A stretch of DNA of 64,000 nt from Cryptomeria japonica (Eukaryota; Streptophyta; Pinopsida; Cupressales; Cupressaceae). Position numbers and translations under genes: made by a program. Positions 44,091 to 56,027 of the stretch are shown piece by piece. The DNA lies in NCBI RefSeq assembly GCF_030272615.1, contig NC_081409.1:647932468-647996467 (forward strand), written 5' to 3'. The first letter of the stretch is position 1; each line of letters starts with the position of its first letter. The notes below the pieces were generated by a model, which had not been told where the DNA came from, searched no databases, and saw only the letters and a list, made by a program, of their open reading frames with translations.

Positions 44091-45377
44091 TTGTTGAAGA
44101 AAGATTTGATTAGAGAAAGTTTGAGTCCTTGTACAGTGCCAACTATGTTAGCACCTAAGAAGAATGGAGAATGGAGGATGTGTACCGATTCCAGAGCAAT
44201 AAACAAGATCAGAGTGAAGTACCGGTTTCCTTTACCTAGGGTGGATGATATGATTGATTGTTTGAGTGGAGCCAAATATTACACAAAGATAGACTTGAAG
44301 AGTGGATATCATCAGATTAGAATCAGAGAAGGAGATGAGTAGAAGACCGCATTCAAGACAAATGAAGGATTGTATGAATGGTTGGTGATGCCTTTTCGGT
44401 TAGCTAATGCACCAAGTACTTTCATGAGGTTGATGAATGAAGTATTGAAGAAATTCTTGGGTAGGTTTGTTATTGTATATTTGAATGACACTCTGATTTT
44501 CAGTAAGACAAAAGACGAGCATTTGTTGCATTTAAGACAAGTTTTGCAGAGGTTGAGGGAAGAAAAGTTGCTGATAAACCTTAAGAAGTGTACTTTCATG
44601 AAGGAAGAGTTAGTCTATTTGGGATTTGTGATATCTACGGATGGATTGAAGATGGACCCTAAGAAGGTAAGAGCAATTGTTGAATGGCCTACACCGGAAA
44701 GCATTGGAGAGGTTAGATTATTTCATGGATTGGCTAGTTTCTACCAGAAGTTTATCAGAAATTCCAGTTCAGTTTGTAGCCTTGCGATTGAGACAATGAG
44801 AGGAGATAGGAAAGAATTCAAATGGAGCACTGGAGCAAACAAAAGTTGTGAATTGTTGAAGCAGAAGATCATTGAACAGCCTGTGTTAGCTTTACCAAAT
44901 TTTAACAAAGTTTTTCAAGTAGACTGTGATGCAAGTGGGAACGCAATTGGAGCAGTATTGAGTTGGGAAGGGAGAGTCGTAGCTTATTTCAATGAGAAGT
45001 TGAATGATGCCAGGAAGAGATATTTGGTGTATGATCAAGAATTTTATGTCATAGTTCAAGCCTTGAAGAAGTGGAGACATTACCTGTTGCCTAAGGAGTT
45101 TGTGTTGTATATTGACCATCAAGCCTTGCAGTATTTAAACAGTCAGAATAAGTTGAATCTGAGACATATGAGATGGGTAGAATTCTTACAGAGCTACACA
45201 TTTATGTTGAAGCATAGGAGTGGGAAGTCAAACAAAGTTGCTGATGTACGGAGTAGGAGGAATTTGTTGACAGAGATGAGAGTGACAATATTAGGATTTA
45301 AAGAGTTGAAGACCTTGTATGAGGGTGACCCGAATTTTGCAGAACCTTGGAAAGCATCTAGAGACCGGTTATGGTAG
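44091..45377 (+). pseudogene. K reverse transcriptase and RNase H
   Basis: RT motifs in order are [54 protein letters not shown], and Y-L-N-D (44478-44489), where intact elements have Y-x-D-D; the first catalytic Asp has become Asn. RNase H follows with V-D-C-D-A-S-G-N-A-I-G-A-V-L, Y-D-Q-E-F and I-D-H-Q-A-L-Q-Y-L. One stop at 44340 interrupts it; the rest, 44370-45377, is a single open frame of 335 codons, unusually long for this window. Confidence 0.92.
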
Positions 45378-46190
45378 ATAGAAGCAAATGGTTGGATTAT
45401 TTCATTCAGGATGGGATGTTATTCAAAGCAGTTCAATTATTACCTAAAAGTTCTATGAGGGAACATCTGATAAAGGAGAAGCATAGTGGAGGATTAGCTG
45501 GACACTTTGGTGTTGACAAAACAATAGCATTGGTAAGTGAATATTACTTTTGGCCTCAGATTCATAAAGATGTTAGGAAATTTGTGCAGAGTTGTACAGT
45601 TTGTCAAGTTACAAAAGGTAGTAGTCAAAATGTGGGATTGTATAAGCCTTTGACAGTCCCAAAGAGACCTTGGGAAGACATAAGCATGGATTTCATACTT
45701 GGATTACCTAAGACATAGAGAGGGAATGATTTTATATTTGTGGTGGTGGACAGATTCTCAAAGATAGCTCATTTCAAAGCTTGTAAGAAGACATCAGATG
45801 TAGTACATGTAGCTGACTTATTCTTCAAGGAAGTGGTGACATTGCATGGATTACCTAAAAGCATAGTTTCAAACAGAGATACTAAATTTGTTGGTTATTT
45901 TTGGAGAACACTTTGGAAGAAGATGAAGACAGATTTGAAGTTTAGTTCTAATTTTCACCCACAGACTGATGGACAGACAGGAATAGTAAACAAGAGTTTG
46001 GGAAATTTGTTGAAATGCTTAGTTGGAGAGAAAACTGGAAGTTGGGATTTGATTCTTGCACAAACAGAATTTGCCTACAATATTTCAGTGAACAGGAGTA
46101 CTGGAAGAACACCTTTTGAGATTTATACCGGAGCACACCCTAGAGGTATATCAGAACTGAGGGATATCAGTAATGAATAAAAGAAGAGTG
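45371..46190 (+). pseudogene. K integrase
   Basis: The zinc-binding H-H-C-C domain reads H-S-G-G-L-A-G-H-F-G then C-T-V-C. The catalytic core has D-F-I-L-G-L-P, V-V-V-D-R-F-S-K-I-A-H-F, S-N-R-D-T-K-F and H-P-Q-T-D-G-Q-T, with the glutamate expected after N replaced: the motif reads G-I-V-N-K where relatives have x-x-V-N-x-x-L-E. One TAG at 45716 and a stop near 46178 split it. Confidence 0.88.
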
Positions 46191-46736
46191 CAGAGGTAGA
46201 AGAATTTGCAGATCACATGAAGGCTTTACATATTCAAGTTAAATAACATTTGGAGGATATGAACAAGTATAAGGAGAAACCAGATGACAAGAGAAGACAT
46301 AAGGGATTTGAAGTTGGCCATGAAGTGATGGTATATCTGAGAAAAGAAAGATTTCCACATGAAACCTATAACAAGTTGCAGATGAGGAAGTTTGGACCTT
46401 GTAAGATCTTGAAGAAGTTCACTTCCGGAAATGTATATGAAGTAGAATTAATGGATAGTTTGAGTATTTCACCTATATTCAACATTACAGATCTACATCA
46501 ATATCATGAATCAGAATTCAGTGAAGACAATATTACAGCCTTGGAGAAACAGTTGCCCTAGAAGGAACCAGACCAGATTGAAGACAATCTGGACAATAGG
46601 ATTGGGGGTAGTACCCGAAGTAGTTAGTACATGGAATATCTTGTGAAATGGAAGCACAAACCAGTTGAAGATTCATCTTAGATTTCTCAAGCAGAGGTAG
46701 ACCGCCTTGGTTTTCCTCTAACCCCAGCAAAGTGAG
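46191..46736 (+). pseudogene. K integrase C-terminus and chromodomain
   Basis: The GPF/Y-like module reads R-K-F-G-P-C-K-I-L-K-K and V-Y-E-V-E-L, followed by F-N-I-T-D-L-H-Q-Y. After stops at 46559 and 46625 a chromodomain-like reading appears: Y-M-E-Y-L-V-K-W-K-H-K-P-V-E-D-S-S-stop-I-S-Q-A-E-V, in which the stop stands where Trp is usual. Chromodomains place chromoviruses in Gypsy and guide integration into heterochromatin. Confidence 0.82.
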
Positions 46737-46770
46737 AGACTCACTTTTTTTAACAACACCAGATATCTGA

Positions 46771-47552
46771 TGCAGGAGCATCCCCGATTCTTGGCAACCT
46801 TGCATCAACCAAAAATATTTCTTTTCAAGTTCTTTTCTATTTTGCAATTTCAACATTTCTTTCTGCATTTTCTTGCTTTGGTTCACCGGATCTTGCGAAG
46901 ATGGATTTTCCTTTAGGACATGATCATCTTCCTTATTCCTAAACCACAGAGCATTTGGATCATTTTTTGGCAATTTACCGATTCCAGATTCCAAGACAAT
47001 TTTCTAGCTTAGGACACCGAAACCCCCTGGACCTATTTTGCTATTGGTGAATCTTGCGGATCCTTTCCATAGCTTGCAGAGCCCCAGTTCATAGATTCCA
47101 ATGTTCCTTGGACCTTCCCTTTGATCCGTACTTCATCCTTTGGATTTTCTAGAGGAATCTCTTTGGCAGAGGTCGACTTGGTGTTTACACGTTTGGTCTT
47201 GTTCTTCGGCATTTGATCCCTTTTGGACCGATCGGATCTTTTTGGATCATATAAATCATTGTAATTGAGTATTGGAATTCATTCCAGGGAAGTTAGAAAG
47301 AACATAGAAGGCATATCTTAAGATTTAGTGGTCTAGAGTTGACCAATTCTGTAATTGAGCATGTATGTAGCAGGCAAGTGAGCCAAATCTTGTAACTCGG
47401 ATGTTACCGGTTATTTGTAATCATTTTTTCATGATCTAATTCATTCAATTCTACATTGCCTCCATCATATCCTCATGTTTCCATTGTGTTTACTCTTGTT
47501 GCCTGGTCCAGATTGATCTCTTTGAGGTCCCTCCTAATTGGTGACTACACCA
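46771..47552 (+). repeat. 3' LTR of Gypsy K
   Basis: It starts TGATGCAGGAG and ends GACTACACCA; its last 625 bp match the 5' LTR remnant. It is followed by atgat (47553-47557) and then by J coding sequence. No matching atgat can be assigned on the left because the 5' LTR start is lost. Confidence 0.82.
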
Positions 47553-48342
47553 ATGATATTCAAATTTTCAGTAGAACAAAAAAGGAACACTTGTGGCATA
47601 TCAGATAAGTATTTCAAAAGTTGAGAGAAGTTGCTAATAAACAACAAGAGTAGTTTCAAAAAGATAGAATTTTTCTATTTAGAATTTATTATTTCTTTCA
47701 AGGGATTGAAGATAGATCTCAAAAAAGAAAAGATAATTGAAGAGTTCCCAACACCAACAAGAATTGGAGAACTAAGATCTTTTCATGGATTGACAAGTTT
47801 CTACATGAATTTAGTTGGGAGTTACAAAGCTATTTACACACCGACGACAAATATAATTATGGGAGATTGGAAGTACATCAAGTGGATATCTGGAGCACAA
47901 AAAAGTCAACATTGCGTAATAAGGGTGGTATTGAGTCAATAAGGAAGATCAACAGTATATTTTAGTAAGTATTTGAATGATCCAAGAAAGAGATACTCTA
48001 CGATCAAGAACTTGATGTCGTAATTCAATCCTTGATGAAGTGGAGACATTATTTGTTGGCAAAAGAATTTTTGTTGCATACTAACCATCAAATATTACAA
48101 TATTTGAATACTTATGGTATATTAAATCAAGAACATATGAGATAGATAGAGTTTATGTAGAGCTACATATTTATATTGAAACAACAGAGTCTGAAATCTA
48201 ACAAAGTTGTGTATACATTATGTAGACGACAAAACGTCTTCAGAAAGATGAAGTTAGTTATAATGAAATTTAAAGAGATGAAACACAGGTGTATGAGGAT
48301 AACCTCATAGCAAAATATTATTGCAGAAAATTATTGCAGACA
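47553..48342 (+). pseudogene. Gypsy J: end of reverse transcriptase and RNase H
   Basis: The reading restarts with N-D-I-x-I-F-S-R-T-K-K-E-H-L, followed by F-I-I-S-F-K-G-L-K-I-D, E-F-P-T-P-T-R-I-G-E-L-R-S-F-H-G-L-T-S-F-Y. RNase H remnants follow to about 48330 (R-K-R-Y, then T-N-H-Q-like). These are the same blocks as K 44460-45300 but far more decayed. Copia remnant E begins at 48343. Confidence 0.8.
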
Positions 48343-48546
48343 TGTTGTCCGCGTAGCATATTGTCATTCATGTCAACCCTCAGTATGGTGTGATTTCTTT
48401 GATGGTTGCACTTGTATGTTGACAATGTACAGTAATGATATTGAAATTATTGGTTGGATATCGTGCCTTGCATACTAAAGTGGTAATGTGTATCATGACG
48501 ACATATTAAGATGAGGATAAAAAATATTAACATGAGGATTAGAAGT

Positions 48547-48990
48547 TGTTGGTATAAATTAGGTCTCATAATTACACTTTACTTAAGTTGACTAAGGCTA
48601 ATGCATTTTATCTTAGTTTGGATATGAGACACTTAAGGAAGTTTACACATAGGGATGATGTATATAGGAGAATTTCCACCTTTTGGTTGTCTTATCTTGT
48701 TATTACATTCAACCTTCGATGGGTGATCCACCTCTCATGGAATATTTTATTATTTCTACTACCTACCCTCACCTACCCTTGTTTCTCATTGGGCCACATG
48801 TCATGTTCGTGTACTCACATATCCATATGGCCTTGCCTTTATAAGCAGGCTCTCATTCTTTGTATTGGTTAATCCAATTGATCATATTTGCATATTGATG
48901 AGAATATTGTTTGTTCTTGTCAAATTATTCTCTCTTATTTGTTCTATTGTTTGTGCTCTAGATCTTGGCTATTTTCAACAAATTCTTACA
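48547..48990 (+). repeat. Solo LTR N with perfect target duplication
   Basis: It starts TGTTGGTATAAATTAGG and ends AATTCTTACA, flanked by gaagt at 48542-48546 and 48991-48995. It is 444 bp, with a ctttataagc TATA box near 48837. It sits inside the 5' LTR fragment of E, which continues after it. Confidence 0.88.
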
Positions 48991-49382
48991 GAAGTATTAA
49001 AATGAGTTGGATATGATGTTGACAATGTTGTAAACAATTGATTGATCACTCTTCTTGTTACCATGTAAGGAATTGATGTTACAAATATTTTGTGGTCTCT
49101 GCATATTATTGAAAGAATAAGAATGCAAGAAGTTATATTGTTGACTATCTCAGAGAATGCTCTATATTTCTCTATAGTTGAAGATATGGACTTTGAGTTT
49201 GCAAAATACCTTGTATGTGTTGGGAACTATATATCTTTCTCTATTTAGGACACTCGAGTTGTAGCAGATGGTTCTAGTAACTGCAATATGCAGATAGCTT
49301 GGTTCAATGGGAGAACAATCTAGGAAATGCTCTACATTTATGTGTTTTCTGCAACGGTTTGGTGAATGTTTCTTGCCTTTGC

Positions 49383-50583
49383 AGCTCACAAGAACTTCAA
49401 ATTTTATCAGATGAATGTCAAGTCATCTTTCTATAATAGTGATTTAGAAGAATAATTCTACATAGATGATCTTGAAGGGTTTCAGTTATCAGAGGATCTG
49501 AACATGGTTTGCAGACTCAAAAAGGCTTTATATGCTCTCAAACAAGCTCCTAGGGCTTGATATACAAGAAAGGTACCGTGGATAGCATTATTTATATTTA
49601 GGTTGAGGAAGAAAAGTTTTTGATAGTTCTATATGTTGAAGAGATCATGTTTGGTGGATATGATCATATGTGTAAGATGTTTGCTAAAGAGATGCAAAAG
49701 CAATTTGAGATGTCTATGATTGTAGAGTTATCTTTTTTCCTTAGACTTCAAATTGCTTAGTTAGATGATGATATCTTTATTTTTCATGCTAAGTATGTTA
49801 AAGAGATGTTGAAGAATTTTAGTATGTCAAATTCTAAACTAGTGAGTACTCTCATGACTACTAGTTGTCAATTGAGTAAGGATGATGAGTCACCTAAAGT
49901 TGATTAGACTCTTTATAGGTCCATGATTGGTGGACTACTTTACTTGACTACTTCTAGAACTAATATTATGCATGCAATATATTTACTTTCAAGATATCAA
50001 GCCAATCCTAAATAAACACGTGAGAGGGTTGTCAAAAGGATATTCAGATACATCAAGGACACTCCAGACTATGGTTTATGGTATAAAAGAGATGATGACT
50101 TCTCTTTGAATGCCTATACTGATATTGATTAGGTTGTTTATGTAGATGACAGGACGAGTACAAGTGGTAGCTCTTGGGAAATAGATTGGTCTCTTGGTTG
50201 AGTAAGAAATAGGGCTTGGTGTCCTTGTCAACAGCGGAAGCTGAGAATCTAAGTATATTGATGCAAAATCATGTTGCACCAAAGTGCTCTAGATGAAGCA
50301 AACATTGAAGGGTATCGAAGTAGTAAATGATGAGCCTATTCCTATTTTGTGCGATAATAAAAGTGCTAGAAATATTTCAAAAGAATACAATGATGCATTC
50401 AAGGATCAAACAAACCTCCATTCAGTATCACTTTTTGAGATAGAAGGTTACAAGCAAGAAGTCAAATTGGAATATGTTCCTACAAAGGATCAGATTGCAA
50501 ACATTTTGACAAAGGTACTTTCAAAAGATACATTTGGGCATCTTAGGGAGAACCTAGTGGTTATTGCCTATCCTTCCACTAAC
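49383..50583 (+). pseudogene. Copia E reverse transcriptase and RNase H
   Basis: The segments are Y-Q-M-N-V-K-S-S-F, L-K-K-A-L-Y-A-L-K-Q-A-P-R-A, then Y-V-E-E (49632-49643) in place of Y-V-D-D, then M-I-G-G-L-L-Y-L-T-T-S-R-T and Y-T-D-I-D. Near the end the RNase H part has I-L-C-D-N-K-S-A and Y-V-P-T-K-D-Q-I-A-N-I-L-T-K. It has a high density of stops. Both RT catalytic aspartates are changed. It is a different Copia lineage from M. Confidence 0.8.
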
Positions 50584-50848
50584 TAGATGTATAAGATGAT
50601 CCATCTATCAAGGAGGGAGAGATTCAAAATATATGATTTTTCTCCTAGATTGATGGGGGCTACCTCTCAGGGGGAGTAGGTAATTTGTTGGTTGCTGCAG
50701 CTAGGGGAAGAATGTATGGGAGATAGTGCTAATAGGTTATGGAGAAGTTTACCCTTTGTCCTTGATGTCAAAGGGGGAGATAGTGCATATAATTTGTAAG
50801 GAGCGAGTGCAGATAATTAGTAAGGAAAGAGTGTAGATTATAAGTGAG
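50584..50848 (+). other. 3' untranslated region and polypurine tract of E
   Basis: Noncoding, with aagggggagata near 50770 as the likely polypurine tract, about 75 bp before the apparent LTR start. Confidence 0.5.
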
Positions 50849-52778
50849 TGTTGTCAACGTTGTGTTGTCATTGATGTGTGTTGAGATATCATTGTTGAAG
50901 CTATAATGAAGTTCATGATTGGATGTTGACCATCAACTTGGTGTTGAGGTCTATACTCAATATGTTGTGGTGTCATTGGTGCTTGCATGTTGATGATGAT
51001 AATGATGATGTGTTATGTTGAGAAACAATGATGGTTGAAGTTCATGCCTTGTTGTTGTCAACAACGACGTTATCATGTTAATATCATATTAAGATGAGGA
51101 TTAGAAGCATGGCGATGAAGTGGATATGATTTTGATGATTTTGTGCATGCTACAAGTTGTTCTATCTCTATTATTTATGGTGCTACAAGGATGTTGTGGT
51201 CTTTACAGGTTGGTGAAGTGTATAAGTGCAGGGAAGTGTTATGAAGACTATTTGGAAGAATACTTTGCATTTGAAGCTATGGTCTTTGCAAGTTGGTGAA
51301 GTGTGTAAGTGCAATATCTTGGCAAGATCATTGTTGGTCGAGACTACAAAAATTACTCATTAATTCTCTGCATTGATGTTTCAGCTCCTACGGCTTGCTG
51401 GACATGTTGATATTGTTTGTACAATAACTTTGTTCAGATTTTAGGTGATGTATTACATCACAAGTATGTTTGGTAATCTTCTATCTCATGAACTTGTGTT
51501 TGATGGCCTCCCGAGTAAAGAATTTAGTATCTTTTTGGTTGTGCCAACTTGTCTTGGCATGACAATGTGAAAGACGTATATGGGAATTTTGTTGAGTGTT
51601 TATAGAAAGGCTTTGTGTTATGTATGATAGTGTTTAATCTTTTTGGTGCCACTTTTTTGTTTGGAGTTAGTTTTTAGGGTGTTTTGTGGTTACCTAGCAA
51701 ATATAGGTTATTCTCTCTCTCTCATGCTATGCATTTAGTAGTTTGTGCCACCGTTGGAGAATGTGTTGAGTTGTGTTCGGGCACTGCTATATCTTAATTT
51801 GAGTCACATTGTGTAAATTCAATTGGATGATGTTTTTGGGCCGACTGGTTAAGTGATGACCTTTCAATCTACACATTACCCTATTGCTAACTTGAGAAAA
51901 TATGCATCAGTGATGTTTGGGAATGCATGGAAAGATGTAATAAGTTGTTTTACGTCCACTCTGTCTCGGGTCATTATTTGTCTACTGTTCTAGCCAGCCT
52001 AATTTGATGTTTCCTCAGCTTGTGAAGGATATATAGAAGATCAAGTTACTTGGTAGTGAGTAGAGTGTGTGCATTAATTGAGGCAATAATATTGTGTGGT
52101 GGAATTTTTGGAGCTGAAATGTTGGATGGTTGCTTGAGGCAGCATGTTAAGAGCACCTACTTTCTAAGAGGACTGCTAGAGGCTGTGAGCTAAAGGCTTA
52201 TTCATTGTAATTCACATTTTCATGTATCCTGCTCTAAGATAGTGAATCTCTTCCACGGGTCCTTTTTATTTTTCTTTGAGGTACTGAACTTTGTTAGCAA
52301 GTCCTTCAAGGAACAATGTGCTTTCTTAGACAGCAAACCTTAAAACAAATTGTAATTCTTATTCATATATTGTGTAAGAGGACTGCTAGAGGCTGTGAGC
52401 TAAAGGCTTATTCATTGTAATTCACATTTTCATGTATCCTACTCTAAGATAGTGAATCTCTTCCACGGGTTCTTTGTATTTTTCTTTGAGGTACTGAACT
52501 TCTTTAGCAAGTCCTTCAAAGAACAATGTTCTTTCTTAGACAACAAACCTTAAAACAAATTGTAATTCTTATTCATATATTGTGAGATATCTCTCACCGT
52601 GGTTTTTCCCTTATTGGATTTTCCATATAAATCTAGTGTTCTCTTATGCATTGGTGTTCATTGCTTTATCTTTCATTCTTGTTGATCTGTTTAAGGATAT
52701 TGAGTTTAATTGTGCTAAAGGTTTTAAAATTTAAGAGAATACTGATTCACCCCTCTCTATATTTTTTTGTTTTTAACA
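50849..52778 (+). repeat. 3' LTR of Copia E with a 210-bp tandem duplication
   Basis: It starts TGTTGTCAACG and ends TTTTTAACA. Two nearly identical copies of a 210-bp unit lie at about 52166-52375 and 52376-52585. The terminal section (actgattcacccctc) resembles the end of solo LTR D. Confidence 0.72.
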
Positions 52779-52784
52779 CAAAAA

Positions 52785-53014
52785 ACCCTATGGCTAAGAA
52801 GGATGAGATACTAACCATACTTAATGAAACTAAGGATGGATTAGAACAATTGGAAGAAGAAGTGAGGGGTCGTAGTAGATCTAGGTTTAACGAAGAAGAA
52901 ATTCAAGAGGGGATGATAATAGATGTGAACAAAGTATCTCGTGTGAGCATAGGGAAAACCAATCAAATACTAGGGCATGTAATGAAATAAAAAACAACTT
53001 AGATTAGAATTTTT
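52785..53014 (+). pseudogene. Left fragment P of a gag-like frame
   Basis: It is an open reading from M-A-K-K-D-E-I-L at about 52789, rich in Glu, Lys and Arg, to a stop at 52990, then cut by element G at 53015. Its position and the Gypsy gag on the other side of G (62382-62975) suggest one interrupted gag. The similarity of this fragment alone is weak. Confidence 0.4.
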
Positions 53015-53110
53015 TGTTGGGAAATAAACAGGTTCAATACAAAACATTGTGAAAATAAATCTTTATCTGATAAACTAATCTAAGGATGAGATTACAGGCA
53101 TCCATAGAAG

Positions 53111-54274
53111 TGTAGCATCCTAAGTTGTACTCCCTTACAATTTTGTCGCTATTTGGGCCCTCATTTTGCTGTTTGTCCCCCAAGGACTGATTAGAGCCCT
53201 GATTCTACTCATACCATGTACTAAACTCATTTTTTTCAAAACCTAAACTTTCTCCCCCGATTTGTTGAGTCCCTGATTGGTCAAGACTAGAGCGCTAGCG
53301 CCCTGGTCCTCAGGGACCCAAGCTCCCTCGCTATGGTCTTCCCAATCAGAGCCCATTTTGGGGCCTCTTATTGGTAATTTGAAATGAGTGGGAAACCTAA
53401 TCTCGGTCGGCTCATGTCAAAAAATTAATTTTTTCGACCAAGAATTTTTAAAAGCAGGTCTATCCCTCTCATTTTGATATACACTCCTAACAATCATCGG
53501 ATGAATCAAAATTCAAGCAATCAAGAATTCAAACTCAAGTGAGCAAGCAATCAGTCTTCTTTCAAGCATTAGAGCAGAAGATAAGTCAAGATTCAAGCAT
53601 TGAGATGACATTCATGTTCTATGTTTTATGAAGACTACATGAAACACTAATTCCTTGTGAAGACAAACAAAAATTCATAAAAAGGTATATCATTAGTGTT
53701 TCATGCATTTTCAACATTTCCCTCAAAAGGAAATCACTTCCATTGCAGCAATTCAATTACATTTCAATTCTATTTCATGGTTAATTCCAACATTAGGGTT
53801 TGACCTAAGGCAAACCCCTATTCCCAACCATTTTTCCTTCTATAATGTGTGCAGAAACAGGTATGGAGCTATAATTTTTAGAATCTACATTATTCACAGA
53901 AACGAACAGGTTCCACTTTAGTCGGCAAAAAGTTTGGAGGACAAGAGTGACGGGCATTTTGGTCCCGGCAATTTAGGATGACCTTTAGGGAAAAGATCTA
54001 AACACTCACATATTACTCAGATCCAATTTTTTGGCTCTGTTACATAACTATAGCTCATTATTTAAGCATAAATGCTTCAATTTTAGCACATTTACCCTAA
54101 TTTCAGCATTTTTATAATTGAACTTAAAATGGAACCCTTCTTAGCCCTTCTTTAGTTGGATTAAGGCTAGATCTATTGGATTCGCCCCTCTTTAGTATAA
54201 TGTCCCTAAACAAAAATGTTAATGGTTTTTACTACATTTTGGGTAAAACCCTAATAATATTTTTTACCATTACA
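53111..54274 (+). repeat. Solo LTR F2 with perfect target duplication
   Basis: It starts TGTAGCATCC and ends CCATTACA, flanked by agaag at 53106-53110 and 54275-54279. It is 1164 bp. It belongs to the same family as F (4935-6121), sharing the start, the gggtttgacct and ggcaaacccct phrase and overall layout. Confidence 0.88.
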
Positions 54275-54426
54275 AGAAGCAACATGAAAATCTGTAACAC
54301 ATGTGCAAATCTTAAAAATTAAGTTACTTTAATTTTTGAAAACCCATGATTAAATCCTTCTTCTTTATGATGCCAAAAATCAACCTGTTAACCATGGTTA
54401 ATAAACCTATCTTATGTGAACCCATA

Positions 54427-55462
54427 GATGGAATACTCTACGAGTTTTGAAAAACTAGCGAGTTTTTTTGCTCGACGAGTAATTACGCCCTTAATTCGCA
54501 TTAAAAAATTGCAGAACTTTTGGGAAAAATTTGGTTGCATAAAAAAAGAGGCCCAAATATGTCAAAAAAATATCTAATTATTTTTTCAATTCAATCTCTT
54601 TCTTCATCAGAATATATACATGAAATATAACATTTAAGTGTATTCAATATGTCATTTTCCTTTCTTATACTCTAAGTTATATTTCACGTATATATTGGCA
54701 ACATGATTGAGAGTTGTTTCAAATTTCTAGACGTTACAATGCAAATTCTAGGTTGTAGAAGATATTTTAATTTTTCAAACAATCAAATTTCAATTTTCAG
54801 TAAGCTCCTACTTGCTCTCTCATTCTCACTCACTTTATCTACCTCAAATTTTAGACCTATCTATCTCCCTATCACTCTTCATCTACCACCTCTCTCTACC
54901 ACCTCTCTCTACCACTCGCTATCTCACTCTCTCCTCTCTTCCCCAAGACCTAGACCTATCTCTCTACCCCTCTCTCTCTCTCACCTTCAGACCCCCATGA
55001 GGGGTACTACCCTCAACCTCATTTTGGCTAGGTGTAGGAGCCACATTGAACTCCTAGGACTAGACCCTCTAGTTTTACCTCTCCCTTAGTTTTCAATAGA
55101 GTTGGGAAGAGAAAGATGTAAAATGTTTTGATGTAGTATTTAATTTTTGTTTTACAAAAACAATTTCCTATTCCATTTTGTCTCAGTCTATTAGCCATTA
55201 GCATTCCATAAGAGGATGCCATTTTGTACCCAATTTGCATCAAAATCAAATATATCTAGCCTCAGTTTGTTTCTTTTGTTTACTCATTTATTGACTCATT
55301 AGATGCATCTTCTCATTGAATTTTGCAAAAAATGTATGCATTTCTAATTAAATTTAAGCAATTTCTTAAGTTGCTGAGTTTTTTGCCAATTGTTCGTAGA
55401 GTTTTCACTGTGTTTTTTGGGCCTTGGTGAGTTTTCTCTTTTGGTGAGTAGTTCAACTATGT
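54427..55462. mobile_element. Insertion T, possible TIR element
   Basis: An 11-bp imperfect direct repeat (gtgaacccata 54416-54426; gtgaacttata 55463-55473) brackets 1036 bp that is absent from the other LTR of G. Both ends hold several gagtttt or aaaactc motifs, and the first and last ~25 bp are weakly inverted-complementary, as in MULE- or hAT-like nonautonomous elements. A CT-rich low-complexity stretch lies at about 54810-54990. No protein is recognised. Confidence 0.55.
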
Positions 55463-56027
55463 GTGAACTTATAACATCAACAAATAATGACTAACATCAA
55501 CATAAGATAATAGCAATAAGGCATAAATCACCAACTTAACATCCACACATAACACAAGATTTATGTGAAGAAAACCTTCAAAGAAAAAAATCAACCAAGA
55601 AGAGAAGACAAGATTGTATTAACAATAATAAAAGTGCTTACAATACAGTCACTTCCATTATCCTCTTTACCTCCAACATACCAAAACCTATGTACATGTG
55701 AACAACATCCTTATGCCTCCCATCCAACCTTCATTCCTGTAGAGAAAACTAAATTCAACTATTCCCTATTCTATTAAACAAAAAATCTACACCCAAATGG
55801 CGAATTTATAGAATGGAAAGAGCTCCAAAACTACCAATAAAGGTTCCCAAAGAAGACTCTTCATTACTCACAATCACAACCCTTTGGATGCCTCCAAAAA
55901 ACTCAAAAATACATCGGTTTAGCTTCCATTATCTTCCCTCCAATATGCACACCTATACTTGCAAGATAAACATTACATTAAATGTAATAAATGATCAGAA
56001 ACCAAGAGACACTTGTTGCCTCTTCTA

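Larger units (their letters stand above)
37613..47552 (+). mobile_element. Ty3/Gypsy chromovirus K, inserted in J
   Basis: It holds a partial 5' LTR, a tRNA-iMet primer site, gag, protease, RT, RNase H, integrase, chromodomain and 3' LTR, in Gypsy order. It lies within the RT gene of the older Gypsy J: downstream of K the reading restarts at N-D-I-x-I-F-S. The hAT element splits gag from protease. Stops and frameshifts are fewer than in J, so K is younger, yet still dead. Confidence 0.87.
48343..52778 (+). mobile_element. Copia remnant E
   Basis: A 5' LTR fragment starting TGTTGTCCGCG (48343) matches the 3' LTR start TGTTGTCAACG (50849). Between them are RT and RNase H remnants; gag, protease and integrase are lost. 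Both LTR copies share the gaggattagaag phrase. No target duplication is found: the left flank is Gypsy J and the right flank is a different gag-like sequence, so a deletion or rearrangement has occurred. Confidence 0.7.

Noticed and set aside
35283-48342. J and K as one Gypsy element with duplicated domains
   Set aside because: K has its own LTRs and primer site and lies inside J, whose reading stops before and restarts after K with much heavier decay.
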